Assembly (NCBI GenBank): GCA_977006965.1
Contig: OZ345353.1
Coordinates: 124,001 to 188,000, forward strand
Length of the DNA: 64,000 bases
Direction of reading: 5' to 3'
Source: Phymatolithon calcareum
Taxonomy: Eukaryota; Rhodophyta; Florideophyceae; Hapalidiales
Below, piece by piece: positions 21,164 to 29,903 of this stretch. The position numbers were made by a program, and so were the translations under genes. How positions within the stretch are numbered: the first letter of the stretch is position 1; every line of letters starts with the position of its first letter. The notes below the pieces were generated by a model, which saw only the letters and a program-made list of their open reading frames with translations, made no database searches and was not told the origin of the DNA.

Positions 21164-23006
21164 TACTCACTGTGGAGAAGAGAAGAAACAACAGGTCGCA
21201 GGTGGCTCCGTCTCGCACACTGCCGCCTGTCTCTAATAACAAATTAGGAGGCAGTCAAACTGGCTCTGGATGAGCGCCGCTTCATACTCCAGGGCCGATG
21301 ACCAGATTCGGAATGGTATAAATGCAACAGCACCCGAGCACAGCATTGTGTCGGAAGGCAGTCGGAATGAATATCAACAAATTTTAGCGGCTCAATGCTC
21401 ATTCGGGAGCGCACGGAGAGAAGTGGCCGGTGTAGGCGTCGCGCCATGCCCGGTTCCCGTTTGGGGAAACCAGCCGTCATAACGGATCACTACGACTAAC
21501 AAATGTGTGACGACACTCTTGAACAGCACGTGGACCTTTCGTGAGGCTCTACAACGCTGAGCGCACGAAAGGAATAAACTCTTCCTTTGTTCTAAACTGT
21601 TCATTGCCGTTTTGCGACAGTAGCACCGTTGTTACTCATGCTTACCCCAAGATACGAGAGCCTACAGCTTTGGGCTTCTGCATTAGGCACGGTCGTCCTG
21701 ATTCGTTATGGCGATTTCCGGGCCGCCCCTGTTCTCGAGGTAAAGCAGCTTTTTCGTTCCTCGAATTTGTACAGCGGCGCACGCAAAGAATTCACAATCA
21801 ACAGCTCGTTCACAACAAACAACAGCAAATGTTAGCAGTGATTAGCCTAACAGTCTTCTCGTCATCGGGCGACAAGGAGTCCCACGGCGCTCGCACTTTT
21901 CCTCCTCTCTTCACATGACCACTATGGAAGACTTTCGCTCTTGGTTGACTCGCGTCAATGTGCTTTATTATGTGGACACAAAAACGGTTAGCAACAGAAA
22001 TATCTGTCGCCACAAGGCAGTCTAAATAGTTATCACACTAACACCTCCGCATCCCGTCATATTTTTTCCGTCGCTTTCATGATCTGATCAATCAAGTTTT
22101 TCTTTAGCTACACTGCAGCTAATTCTCATCAATGACAAGCGTTTTTGCTTCCCACGCCCCAATATCGAGCGAATGCGAGCGCCGTTACTATTTGATGGTG
22201 CGGTGGCGACGACACTGTATATTTGTTCTACGCCTCGCCATTGCCTGCAACGACACGATATTCGACCTGCCGACTAAACTACCATACTCACCGCGACGCC
22301 AGTTTTCATTCATTCAGTTTGCATTTTCCCCTAGCGGGACTAGAAGAAGAAGAAAGGTAGATTTTTATTTAAAAATTACCAACGCATCTGCTGACGCTTG
22401 GGGCAACTTTCCTAGGGCCAAGAGGTTATGGATGGATTCTGCCTATGGAAGAGTTTCTTTTCTTGTTGGTGTACACGATTCAGTGGGCTACAAAAACCCA
22501 CCTCTGGTCTCCTTTACAGTCCCTAGTGGGACTAGCAGTGATTCGAGGGCCTAAGTTTCTTCCATTCTATCCTGTTGATAGCGAGTTTGACTGCGGCTTT
22601 CACGCTTAGTCCAGGTATGTCACCAAGGGCGATGCCCGTTGCATATGCTTCCAAGGGCAATGGTTGAGGGCAACGTCATTCCATACGACGTGGGTCACGT
22701 TTCTTACCTAATTGTTTATGGCGTCGGGGAGATGCGATTGGACGGCATTATTTATCAGTTGCCGGGCCCAGAGATTTGTTGTCCAACATAAACCTTCTCT
22801 GCGACTTTTCAGTTGCGGTTTTCGCGGTGCCCAAGAGCTCTCGCATTTTGAAAATGCGAAATCATAGTCGATTCGCCCTCCTATTGCTACATAGAGCATA
22901 TTGGGCATTCCTGTTAATGATAAATGCATACTTATCGGAGCCTGCTTCTGCTCACAAAAGAACTTATTCGTCGTCAGCACATGGGGGCTGTTGGTGCTGG
23001 CGTGCG
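21164..23006. other. gene-poor region
   Basis: No convincing gene. A 140-codon ATG frame at 22132-22554 (FVLRLAIACNDTIFDLPTK, DSVGYKNPPLVSFTV) has no recognised domain and may be chance or an old remnant. Confidence 0.35.
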
Positions 23007-23253
23007 TCGGATGATGGAAGTACCGTTTCCGTGGGAGCAGAGGCGATTCAGCTTGAGTCAGCTTTAGTGGCCAATGCGAATCGAGGGCTGATTCTGGATT
23101 AACACATGGGGCGGAAAATGGACTTGGCTGTGGAGACGAATTCGCAGGTTGCGGGTTGTCTGGGATAACGAAAAGACAGGTACCGCAGGATGTGAATTCT
23201 GAGCCAGTAATGGTCGCGTTTCAGTGTCGGTGCAGACTCGCTTCCAAGTAAAA
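23007..23253 (+). pseudogene. decayed copy of the RING-H2 gene tail
   Basis: Nucleotide similarity to the C-terminal tail of the RING gene at 8015-8752 is visible at both ends: GAGGCGATTCAGCTTGAGTC here against GAGGTGATTCTGCTTGAGTC there, encoding AIQLESALVANAN against VILLESALATAAN, and later AAAGACAGGTACCGCAGGAT against GAGAGACAGGCACGGTAGAG, ending in VAFQCRC against AVFQRRW. A stop codon and frameshifts interrupt it, and the RING finger and membrane helix are absent. It is a truncated duplicate rather than a gene. Confidence 0.7.
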
Positions 23254-23381
23254 GAAAAATGTAGCTTTTTTTGGTGCATCTTATTCTTCTTTAGTCTCTA
23301 GCATGCGTGAGCTGACACCATCTATTTACATAGCTTCAGATTCGGAAACCTTTTCTAGCTTTGTCATTATCCTACTCTCCG

Positions 23382-24119
23382 CAAAGCATTGGAAAAAATA
23401 ATTGCTATTGTAATTATTTAAATTATTGTTCCAATAATTTATTCCTGAGTCGCGCATATTTATTGTATTTATTGAGATCTTCGTGGTTACGACAATTATT
23501 TTATTTATTTGAAAGCATTATTTACTCGAGAACGCTCGACTAAGTCTACGTTTCTGGGGGAGAATGACAGCATTTTGGCCCGACGATTATATTGTTTATT
23601 TGGGCCCGATGGTATTCTTGAACAGTAAAGTGACATGTTTGTCATCGATAGCACATGACGTGTCGGCTGCGGACTCCTCATTTAGGATTATGAAAACCAT
23701 GGCAATCAACACAGTACAACGGGAACTGCGTACCAGGCGAGCACCGTTTGGTAGCACCCAAGATGCCGCGAGTTTTCGGTAAGCATGTTCGCGATGAGTT
23801 TTTGACGTCGAATATGTGCGAGAGGTTTTTCTCTATCGCTGGTTACGCGTTGGATGACAGAAGAAGAAGCGTTATTCCTGCAAATTTCGAGAAGCAGATG
23901 TTCCTTCATGCTAACTCGGATGTGTGGGGAATCGAAGACGTCAATGCTATCGTGACAGAAAGCAGCTAGATGGATCCAATAATTGGGAATAACCAGTTAT
24001 TTATTCCTCACTGAACTTAAATACAATAATTTATTCCTTCTGCGCTCAACAGTCTTGATATTTATTCTCGACACTGCGCGAGAAAAGAATAAAAATAAAT
24101 AAATAATTCCAATGCTCTG
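23382..24119 (+). mobile_element. hAT-type DNA transposon, 738 bp, non-autonomous
   Basis: TIRs are CAAAGCATTGGAA (23382-23394) and, reverse-complemented, CAGAGCATTGGAA (24107-24119), with one mismatch and the CARAG start typical of hAT ends. They are flanked by the 8-bp duplication ACTCTCCG at 23374-23381 and 24120-24127. AT-rich subterminal regions surround a plus-strand hAT dimerisation fragment (LTSNMCERFFSIAGYALDD, FLHANSDVWGIEDV, about 23800-23950). The remaining transposase is deleted. Confidence 0.9.
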
Positions 24120-24127
24120 ACTCTCCG

Positions 24128-25037
24128 CATATTGTCGATAACACATGTTCAGAAGGGGCACGGCTCTGGACAGGTCATTGTCCACCGGATTAGCCTCTAG
24201 GGACTTGGGCTATCCTGAACGCACTGACTGCTGCAGATGACATAGCTCCAACATGTTCTTCGAGAGAGCAAATCAGAGGAAAAAATCGTCGTGCTGCCTG
24301 CCGTATCCATCATTATTGCCAACATCATGCTGATGCTCGTTCCCCGTTTCCATGTACACGCAGGATGAATAGTAGTCGTCAATTCTCAATCTGGACTGAT
24401 TGCAATTCTCATGACCTACCTATTCCACATTCAACATTCCTTTCGCCTTTTGTGTCGACAGACAGTTATTTACAGTGCTTTTTCTCTCAATGGCTTTCGC
24501 GGAAGTACAAAGGCATTCTTGAAATCCTCTCACCATGATTAACGACTATGTACACATATTTGTGACATGGGATTATTAGAGGGAAAAATTATGGGAAATT
24601 GTCCAAAAATTACTCCCTTGAGTGATAGCATGTCACTTCTCCTCGCTTTAAACAAAGAGAGAAGCGTGAATAACCTAGATTTCTGTGCTCCCTGAAAGCG
24701 CCTTTTTCCGCGAACATAGTAGTAGGCATATATACCGGGGCTTTAAAGCGGAAGTTAGAGGCGTGTGGTATTGACTATGCGTTGTGCACCTGCAAGGAAT
24801 TTTCTGCGGTTTCAGCTCCTTCCACTCTTGTAGTTCTGTATCTGCCGGATATTCAGCGCATTAAGTATAAATACGAGTTCTACGGCTACATGGAGGTATG
24901 GAAGTAAGTCATGCTTAAAACTTGACACGTACAGTGTCTGCCCAGAAATCTTGATGCTCTGAACATCCTCTGTCTGTTTAATTTTACAGTTGCGGGATTT
25001 AAATACCTAATCCCCGAAAAAATTCAGCGAAGATTAA
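24128..25037. other. intergenic upstream of tRNA-Arg
   Basis: No gene seen. A MITE or older repeat may be present but no clear ends were found. Confidence 0.35.
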
Positions 25038-25145
25038 GGACTCGTGGCCTAATGGATATGATAACCGTGTAAGGCGATAGGCTTCTACCCAGTAATATTC
25101 TGCTCTGCAACCTATAGATTGCGGGTTCGAGTCCCGCCGAGTTCG
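25038..25145 (+). tRNA. tRNA-Arg(TCT) with two insertions
   Basis: A full cloverleaf can be built if two stretches are removed. The acceptor stem is GGACTCG (25038-25044) with CGAGTTC (25138-25144), discriminator G at 25145. The D stem is GCCT (25047-25050) with AGGC (25072-25075). The D loop starts with the normal AATGGATA but carries 13 extra bases (about 25059-25071). The anticodon stem is ATAGG (25077-25081) with CCTAT (25111-25115). The loop is CTTCTA plus A110, anticodon TCT at 25084-25086, interrupted after position 37 by a 22-base intron (25088-25109). The T arm is GCGGG-TTCGAGT-CCCGC. All stems pair fully apart from one G-T. The intron after 37 is at the canonical eukaryotic site; the D-loop insertion is not. 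Confidence 0.88.
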
Positions 25146-25155
25146 AAATCCGCAA

Positions 25156-25162
25156 TTTTTTT
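25156..25162 (+). terminator. RNA polymerase III T-run terminator of tRNA-Arg
   Basis: Seven consecutive T residues begin 10 bp after the tRNA 3' end, a typical Pol III stop, and lie about 90 bp before the next gene's ATG. Confidence 0.8.
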
Positions 25163-25253
25163 CAAAAATTTTAACCATATCTTCACTCCATTCCCTTCCT
25201 TCCAGAATGCACCTCAACTTCGTGTCTGCAGACTCTGCATCGACTTAGAACCC

Positions 25254-26378
25254 ATGGCGCTCGCTTTTGCGGCACCATCACTGCTCCCCTCGCGCGTGCG
25301 CACAGCAACCTCTGTTCGCACCCAGATAGCGCGTCGTCAACGCAGCCCCCATCGCGCGCCGCGCGCAACGGTCGCCGACCCCTCACGAGCGCCTGCGCCC
25401 GAGGCAGGTGCGGTTGTGACAAGCGATGCTCTCGGCACGATCCGAATCGGCCATGGGTACGACCTGCATCGTTTGGAGGAGGGGTATCCGCTAATTCTAG
25501 GTGGCGTGATAATTCCGCACACCGTCGGCTGCGCGGCGCATTCTGATGGCGATGCCGTGTATCATTGCGTCGTCGACGCCATTCTCGGCGCGCTGGCACT
25601 TCCAGATATCGGGCAACTTTTTCCAGATTCAGATCCGCGCTTTGAAGGCTGTAATTCCGATGTCTTCATGACTGCCGCGTACGCCCGTGCTCATCTAGCG
25701 GGCTACCGCGTCGGTAATCTGGATGTGACTGTCATTCTGGAACGCCCGAAATTGTCGCCGCATAAGGAACGCATCAGAGCAAATATCGCGGAGCTGTTAC
25801 ATACGGATGTATGCAACGTGAATTTGAAGGCGAAGACGCACGAGAAAGTCGATGCGGTTGGCGAAAATCGTGCCGTCGAGGTTCACGCCGTTGTCGTGCT
25901 TCTGAAGGGTGGCGATGGCTTTCCGCCTGTGCCTGACTCTGCGACGCCGGAGCAAGCGAAGGAGAATGGCATCTCCAAAGGCCGCAAGGTCGCAGCGCAG
26001 TTGCTTGAATCTACCTCCGATCGTACGAATAAGATTTTGGCTACTAGTTTCGCCAATACTGGCTCCTGTGCCATTCAACGACTTTACGACACTGTGATCG
26101 TCAGACGAGATGCCAGTCTGGATAAGTCGTGGACAGCAAAATTGTTTTCAAAGGGAAGGCGAAAGATTGCACAGAAGGTCGGGGAGGAAGCTGTTGAGGT
26201 GGTAATTGATGCGGTTGATGGAAATAAGAAGAACGTCGTTAGTGAGAGCGCGGATTTGCTCTACCATTTGTGTGTGCTTTGGGCAGATATGAATATTATG
26301 CCGGGCGAGGTGTGGGAGGAGCTCAGGCAACGTGAGGGTGAGTCCGGTTTGACAGAAAAGGAATCACGGGGAAGGTAA
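25254..26378 (+). CDS. IspF-HisE fusion: 2-C-methyl-D-erythritol 2,4-cyclodiphosphate synthase plus phosphoribosyl-ATP pyrophosphohydrolase
   Basis: A 374-residue protein with two complete enzyme domains. Residues 1-60 are Ala/Arg/Ser/Pro-rich without acidic clusters (MALAFAAPSLLPSRVRTAT), a plastid-transit type leader. Residues 63-220 are IspF, which forms MEcPP in the methylerythritol-phosphate isoprenoid pathway: IRIGHGYDLH with metal ligands Asp70 and His72, HSDGD (96-100) with His104, DIGQLFPDSDP, and the plant-like end KAKTHEKVDAVGENRAVEVH. After a linker, residues about 263-365 are HisE, the second histidine-biosynthesis step: IQRLYDTVIVRRDASLDKSW, KLFSKGRRKIAQKVGEEAVE (309-315 VGEEAVE) and ESADLLYHL (331-339). 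The frame is continuous with no stop or frameshift between domains. The ATG at 25254 is required because the upstream frame overlaps the tRNA. HisE is fused to HisI, not IspF, in land plants. Both pathways are plastidial in plants, so sharing one transit peptide makes sense. Confidence 0.93.
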   Translation: MALAFAAPSLLPSRVRTATSVRTQIARRQRSPHRAPRATVADPSRAPAPEAGAVVTSDALGTIRIGHGYDLHRLEEGYPLILGGVIIPHTVGCAAHSDGDAVYHCVVDAILGALALPDIGQLFPDSDPRFEGCNSDVFMTAAYARAHLAGYRVGNLDVTVILERPKLSPHKERIRANIAELLHTDVCNVNLKAKTHEKVDAVGENRAVEVHAVVVLLKGGDGFPPVPDSATPEQAKENGISKGRKVAAQLLESTSDRTNKILATSFANTGSCAIQRLYDTVIVRRDASLDKSWTAKLFSKGRRKIAQKVGEEAVEVVIDAVDGNKKNVVSESADLLYHLCVLWADMNIMPGEVWEELRQREGESGLTEKESRGR

Positions 26379-26753
26379 CTCTGTGTTGCTTATTTCCGCG
26401 CGTATGCGACTCTCGATAGGAGTATAAAGTGAAATGTATGTAAATGGAGAGACATCCAATCTATGTGTGACGACTGCGTGAGGGTCAGCTGAGATGGGGC
26501 GGTCGGTCAATCCAAGAAGCTGATGCATCCACACAGTGGCAATATTGGTCGCTCCGTTACTGTCTCGATCGATCTATTTCATTGAACATGATTCGCTCTT
26601 GCCTGTCGGGTTGATGTTACGAGAACGGTGTTTGCATTGAAGAGGGTTTCCATGGTAATGTTCGAAAGTCGTCCACGAGGACAATTCGACGGACAATAAC
26701 GGTGCAAAGTCTATTGAACTTTATGTGTCATTTTATACAAATGTTTAGAATCG
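26379..26753. other. convergent intergenic spacer
   Basis: Shared 3' region of the IspF-HisE gene and the minus-strand membrane-protein gene. Nothing else seen. Confidence 0.5.
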
Positions 26754-29700
26754 TCAGTCCAACTCAAGATTATAGTGCCTAAAATCTCTACTCGGGTCGA
26801 TCTGCAAATTATCAAGGTCAAGTACCCCGTCGAACGATACTGGTATAACCAGGTCTTCATCCGAAACCTTGAGCTCCCTTAAGAACTCCTGGCAAAAGAT
26901 TGAGCGAAGTAAATACCTTGTCAGCCCGAACATGTCTCCCATGGGAATCGCGGCTTCCGTCCAAAGATCTAAAGAGTACTCTTCCCCCAGAGGTTTCAAT
27001 CTTCTCTCATAAAAAGTTCGAACGGCATCAACATTATCGGTAACTGCGAGAGCTGGTTCAGAGGCTGGACGAATACGGTTTCTGTCAACAGGCATGCGAA
27101 GAAGAGCATCGAAACTCTTCTTGCGTCGCCGCAAACGAAGTATCAGTCTGTGGCGCATTTTGTCTCCTTGCTCCAATAGCCTTTCCCCAAGAACTGAGTC
27201 GCTGAAGAATGCTGACGTAAAAGGTGTACCGTGAATAAAAATGTGGCGAGTGGTGTCCACGCAATATAGTTCGAAAGCTTTCTCCGGTTCCCTGATAACG
27301 GCAAACAGTTTGTCTTGTACAATCTTCAGCTCGATCTTCTCCAGCCTTGCACGTACACACTGCGATATCACATCCTGACTCACCCGGTAGTAGTAATTCG
27401 ACGAGATGCCTGGTCCAGAAACTCGCTGAGCCAACCATGAGTTTGTTGCCGGCCATCGTCCAAAGCGTGCAAGAAGACCTCGAAAGGCGGCGTCAGTCAC
27501 CGTCCGGAACAATGCAGCTATAGCGCCAAAAGTAGCACTACCCAAGGCCAGTAGAGGATGGACGACGACAGCGCAGAAGGCAGACAAAATGGACTGCCCG
27601 GCCCCAGACCCAACGACACGCCATGCGATCTGGAGGAGAGGAAAAAGGCCACCACTAAGAACATCAGACTCGATATATCTGTCTTCATACGGAGATACGT
27701 CGTAGGACCTCACATAGACAACGCCCGTGGCATAATCAGCATAGAGATCGTAGACCAGAGCACAAAACAAAGAACTCAAAACGGTCAGGAGAAGAGGCCA
27801 TACTGGAACAGTAAGCACAAGAACGGATGATATGACGATATTCAGAGTTGTTAGAAAAGGCTGCAACACAGCGACAAAAACAGAGGCAACAGCCCCTCGC
27901 AGCACATAATTGCGAATATAATGTAGCCACCGAACCGCGTTCTTGGACACAAAACCAGTGTCTTCGGACGCCTCAAATTCCATTCTCTTCTCTCTGACAT
28001 CTCTCCAAATGGCCCTCAAACGAGTTACCAAAGTATGCCGGCGCATCGGATTCCCCGGTCTTCCCACGAAAAACATGCGTGAGCGGAACAGAGCCTGGAT
28101 CCCGAGTGAACTACCCCACAAATTAACGACGATTATATTGAACAATCCGTTAACCGCATGAGTCCAAGTGTTTCGGGCCAGTCCGACGAGGCGCCAACCT
28201 AGAAATGAACTCGAAGTCTTAGTTTCCTTGAACATTTGTAGTTCTCCATCTTCACCAATTTGCCAGTTACGAGTTCGATATTTTATGCGCCTGTGAGTCA
28301 TTTCAATCGCCGGCACGCGTTCTTGGATCATCATATTTTCAATAACAGGCCAGCGCTCGCGTCGAAAACGTAATCGAAGTCGCTCCAGGCGCGCCTCTTG
28401 AGAAAATTCGTGTCCCTGCGCCTCAAGAGCCTCCACAACTTGATCCTCCAGACCTGAATGTATCGCGCTCACTTTGTATCGAAACTCTTGTCCTTCAATT
28501 TCTCCTCGCGCTACGCGCTCCAACGCGTTTCCAACAACTTCAGGGCTCCGAGTTCGCATGCGATTATGTACTTCTTCTCGCAACCACAAGCTTCCAAGAG
28601 AACGTAAAGGGGCTTCTTCGCGTACACAGAGTTCAACTTCTTCCCTGCGGGCTTTAACGGCATTGCTTGCTTTGGCCATGATATCTGCGCGGATGAAGTT
28701 TGCTTTCAGCTCGGCTTTGGCCAGAGCCTGGATATCAGGCGCACTGCCAGCCAAGTGGTATTCCAATTCGTGAAGTAGGGCTTCTCGATCGGATTTTGTG
28801 CGATGGTCAGCCACAATTTTGTCCATACGTTCGTATTCATCCGCATTGCACTGCACTTCACCCTCAATTTCAACTGCATCAGATTCCACCTCACCTTCAC
28901 CTTCACGTTCACTTCGCTCTTGATCAGAATTCTCTTCCTGAGTGTTGAAAATGCTGGAATATTCTCTCGCTCGCTCAACGCGGATCTCCTTGTCCGTCAT
29001 GCCGCTATAGCGATTGTCGCGCAAGTACAAATTTGAGTACATCGACGATTTCCGCATGTCCGACATTTTAGCATTGCACCTTTCGTCCAAATACAGGCGC
29101 ATATCCATATCCTCATCTGCATTACTAAGAAGAAACTTAGTCTCTTCTTCGCCAAACTTGTCTTCCAATTCATATTGGCTGTGGCGAGGTCTGTAGACCG
29201 GGAGACCGACAATGAGGTGAACAAGACAAAAAGCGCCTTTCAAGAGGTTTTTGACTCCTTTCCACACGCTGAATTGAGCCTTAGGCCACCAGGTTCTTCT
29301 TTCCTTCTGCTCTTCAATCACCTGTTTTCGTGGAGTGTCAATTCTCCTTTTACAATGGACTAACAGCTGGTCCACAGCGCATCCAATCCATGCGAGAAAA
29401 TCGGTGCGAATGCGTACACTGCCGCGCTGCAGCCAAGACGGGAGCTGCCACACGTGCTCGAGCGGCGGATGTGCGGCGCTAGGGAAGGAGAATCGGCCAT
29501 ATCTTTTCAATGCAAGTATCATTTCCCGTGTAAGCGAACGCTGTGCGCCCGTTTCATCACGCACTAAGTCTGGTAATTCAGAAGCATCCGGTCTGCGCAT
29601 GAGAGCAGAAAGCGGCGTTAAACCATGTCTACCTTCGAAACTTGTGGTGGGAAGTTGACATGTGAATCCATCATTACCATCCCATTCTTCCAATTGCGCA

Positions 29701-29903
29701 GGTTGCAGTTCAATGAGCTTGGCGACAGCCTCAGCGCGTTTCGCATCTCGTGGAATCAGGGAGCGTGGTAGTTGAAGTTGTCGAAGAGGGATACGTTTCG
29801 AAGTGTACCATGCCCCGCCGGATTGCGGATCTCCGATGACTACGCTTGCAGTACCACGCGAGGTCGGACGTGTAATTGAGGACGACATGACGAATGATGA
29901 CAT
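26754..29903 (-). CDS. large multipass membrane protein, function unknown
   Basis: A 1049-residue single-exon protein I cannot name. The first 540 residues are mostly soluble and highly charged, with one hydrophobic segment (GAFCLVHLIVGLPVY, about 230-245), an acidic Glu/Ser-rich linker (about 325-360, EREGEGEVESDAVEIEGE) and a helical, probably coiled-coil stretch rich in Arg/Glu (about 380-540). The C-terminal half has a helix at NGLFNIIVVNLWGSSLGIQA (about 590), then a cluster of strong membrane segments (AVASVFVAVLQPFLTTLNIV, VLVLTVPVWPLLLTVLSSLF) and later hydrophobic stretches (SILSAFCAVVVHPLLALGSA). A conserved-looking soluble tail follows (SNYYYRVSQDVISQCVRARL). The frame reaches 30041 but starts there with TTG; the first ATG is 29903 (MSSFVMSSS). 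Composition and regular coding argue for a real gene. Confidence 0.75.
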   Translation of the reverse strand: MSSFVMSSSITRPTSRGTASVVIGDPQSGGAWYTSKRIPLRQLQLPRSLIPRDAKRAEAVAKLIELQPAQLEEWDGNDGFTCQLPTTSFEGRHGLTPLSALMRRPDASELPDLVRDETGAQRSLTREMILALKRYGRFSFPSAAHPPLEHVWQLPSWLQRGSVRIRTDFLAWIGCAVDQLLVHCKRRIDTPRKQVIEEQKERRTWWPKAQFSVWKGVKNLLKGAFCLVHLIVGLPVYRPRHSQYELEDKFGEEETKFLLSNADEDMDMRLYLDERCNAKMSDMRKSSMYSNLYLRDNRYSGMTDKEIRVERAREYSSIFNTQEENSDQERSEREGEGEVESDAVEIEGEVQCNADEYERMDKIVADHRTKSDREALLHELEYHLAGSAPDIQALAKAELKANFIRADIMAKASNAVKARREEVELCVREEAPLRSLGSLWLREEVHNRMRTRSPEVVGNALERVARGEIEGQEFRYKVSAIHSGLEDQVVEALEAQGHEFSQEARLERLRLRFRRERWPVIENMMIQERVPAIEMTHRRIKYRTRNWQIGEDGELQMFKETKTSSSFLGWRLVGLARNTWTHAVNGLFNIIVVNLWGSSLGIQALFRSRMFFVGRPGNPMRRHTLVTRLRAIWRDVREKRMEFEASEDTGFVSKNAVRWLHYIRNYVLRGAVASVFVAVLQPFLTTLNIVISSVLVLTVPVWPLLLTVLSSLFCALVYDLYADYATGVVYVRSYDVSPYEDRYIESDVLSGGLFPLLQIAWRVVGSGAGQSILSAFCAVVVHPLLALGSATFGAIAALFRTVTDAAFRGLLARFGRWPATNSWLAQRVSGPGISSNYYYRVSQDVISQCVRARLEKIELKIVQDKLFAVIREPEKAFELYCVDTTRHIFIHGTPFTSAFFSDSVLGERLLEQGDKMRHRLILRLRRRKKSFDALLRMPVDRNRIRPASEPALAVTDNVDAVRTFYERRLKPLGEEYSLDLWTEAAIPMGDMFGLTRYLLRSIFCQEFLRELKVSDEDLVIPVSFDGVLDLDNLQIDPSRDFRHYNLELD

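Noticed and set aside
24999-25217. 72-codon minus-strand frame (RTRRDSNPQSIGCRAEYYW)
   Set aside because: It is the antisense of the tRNA-Arg gene; the RDSNPQ-like string is a known artefact of reading tRNAs backwards.
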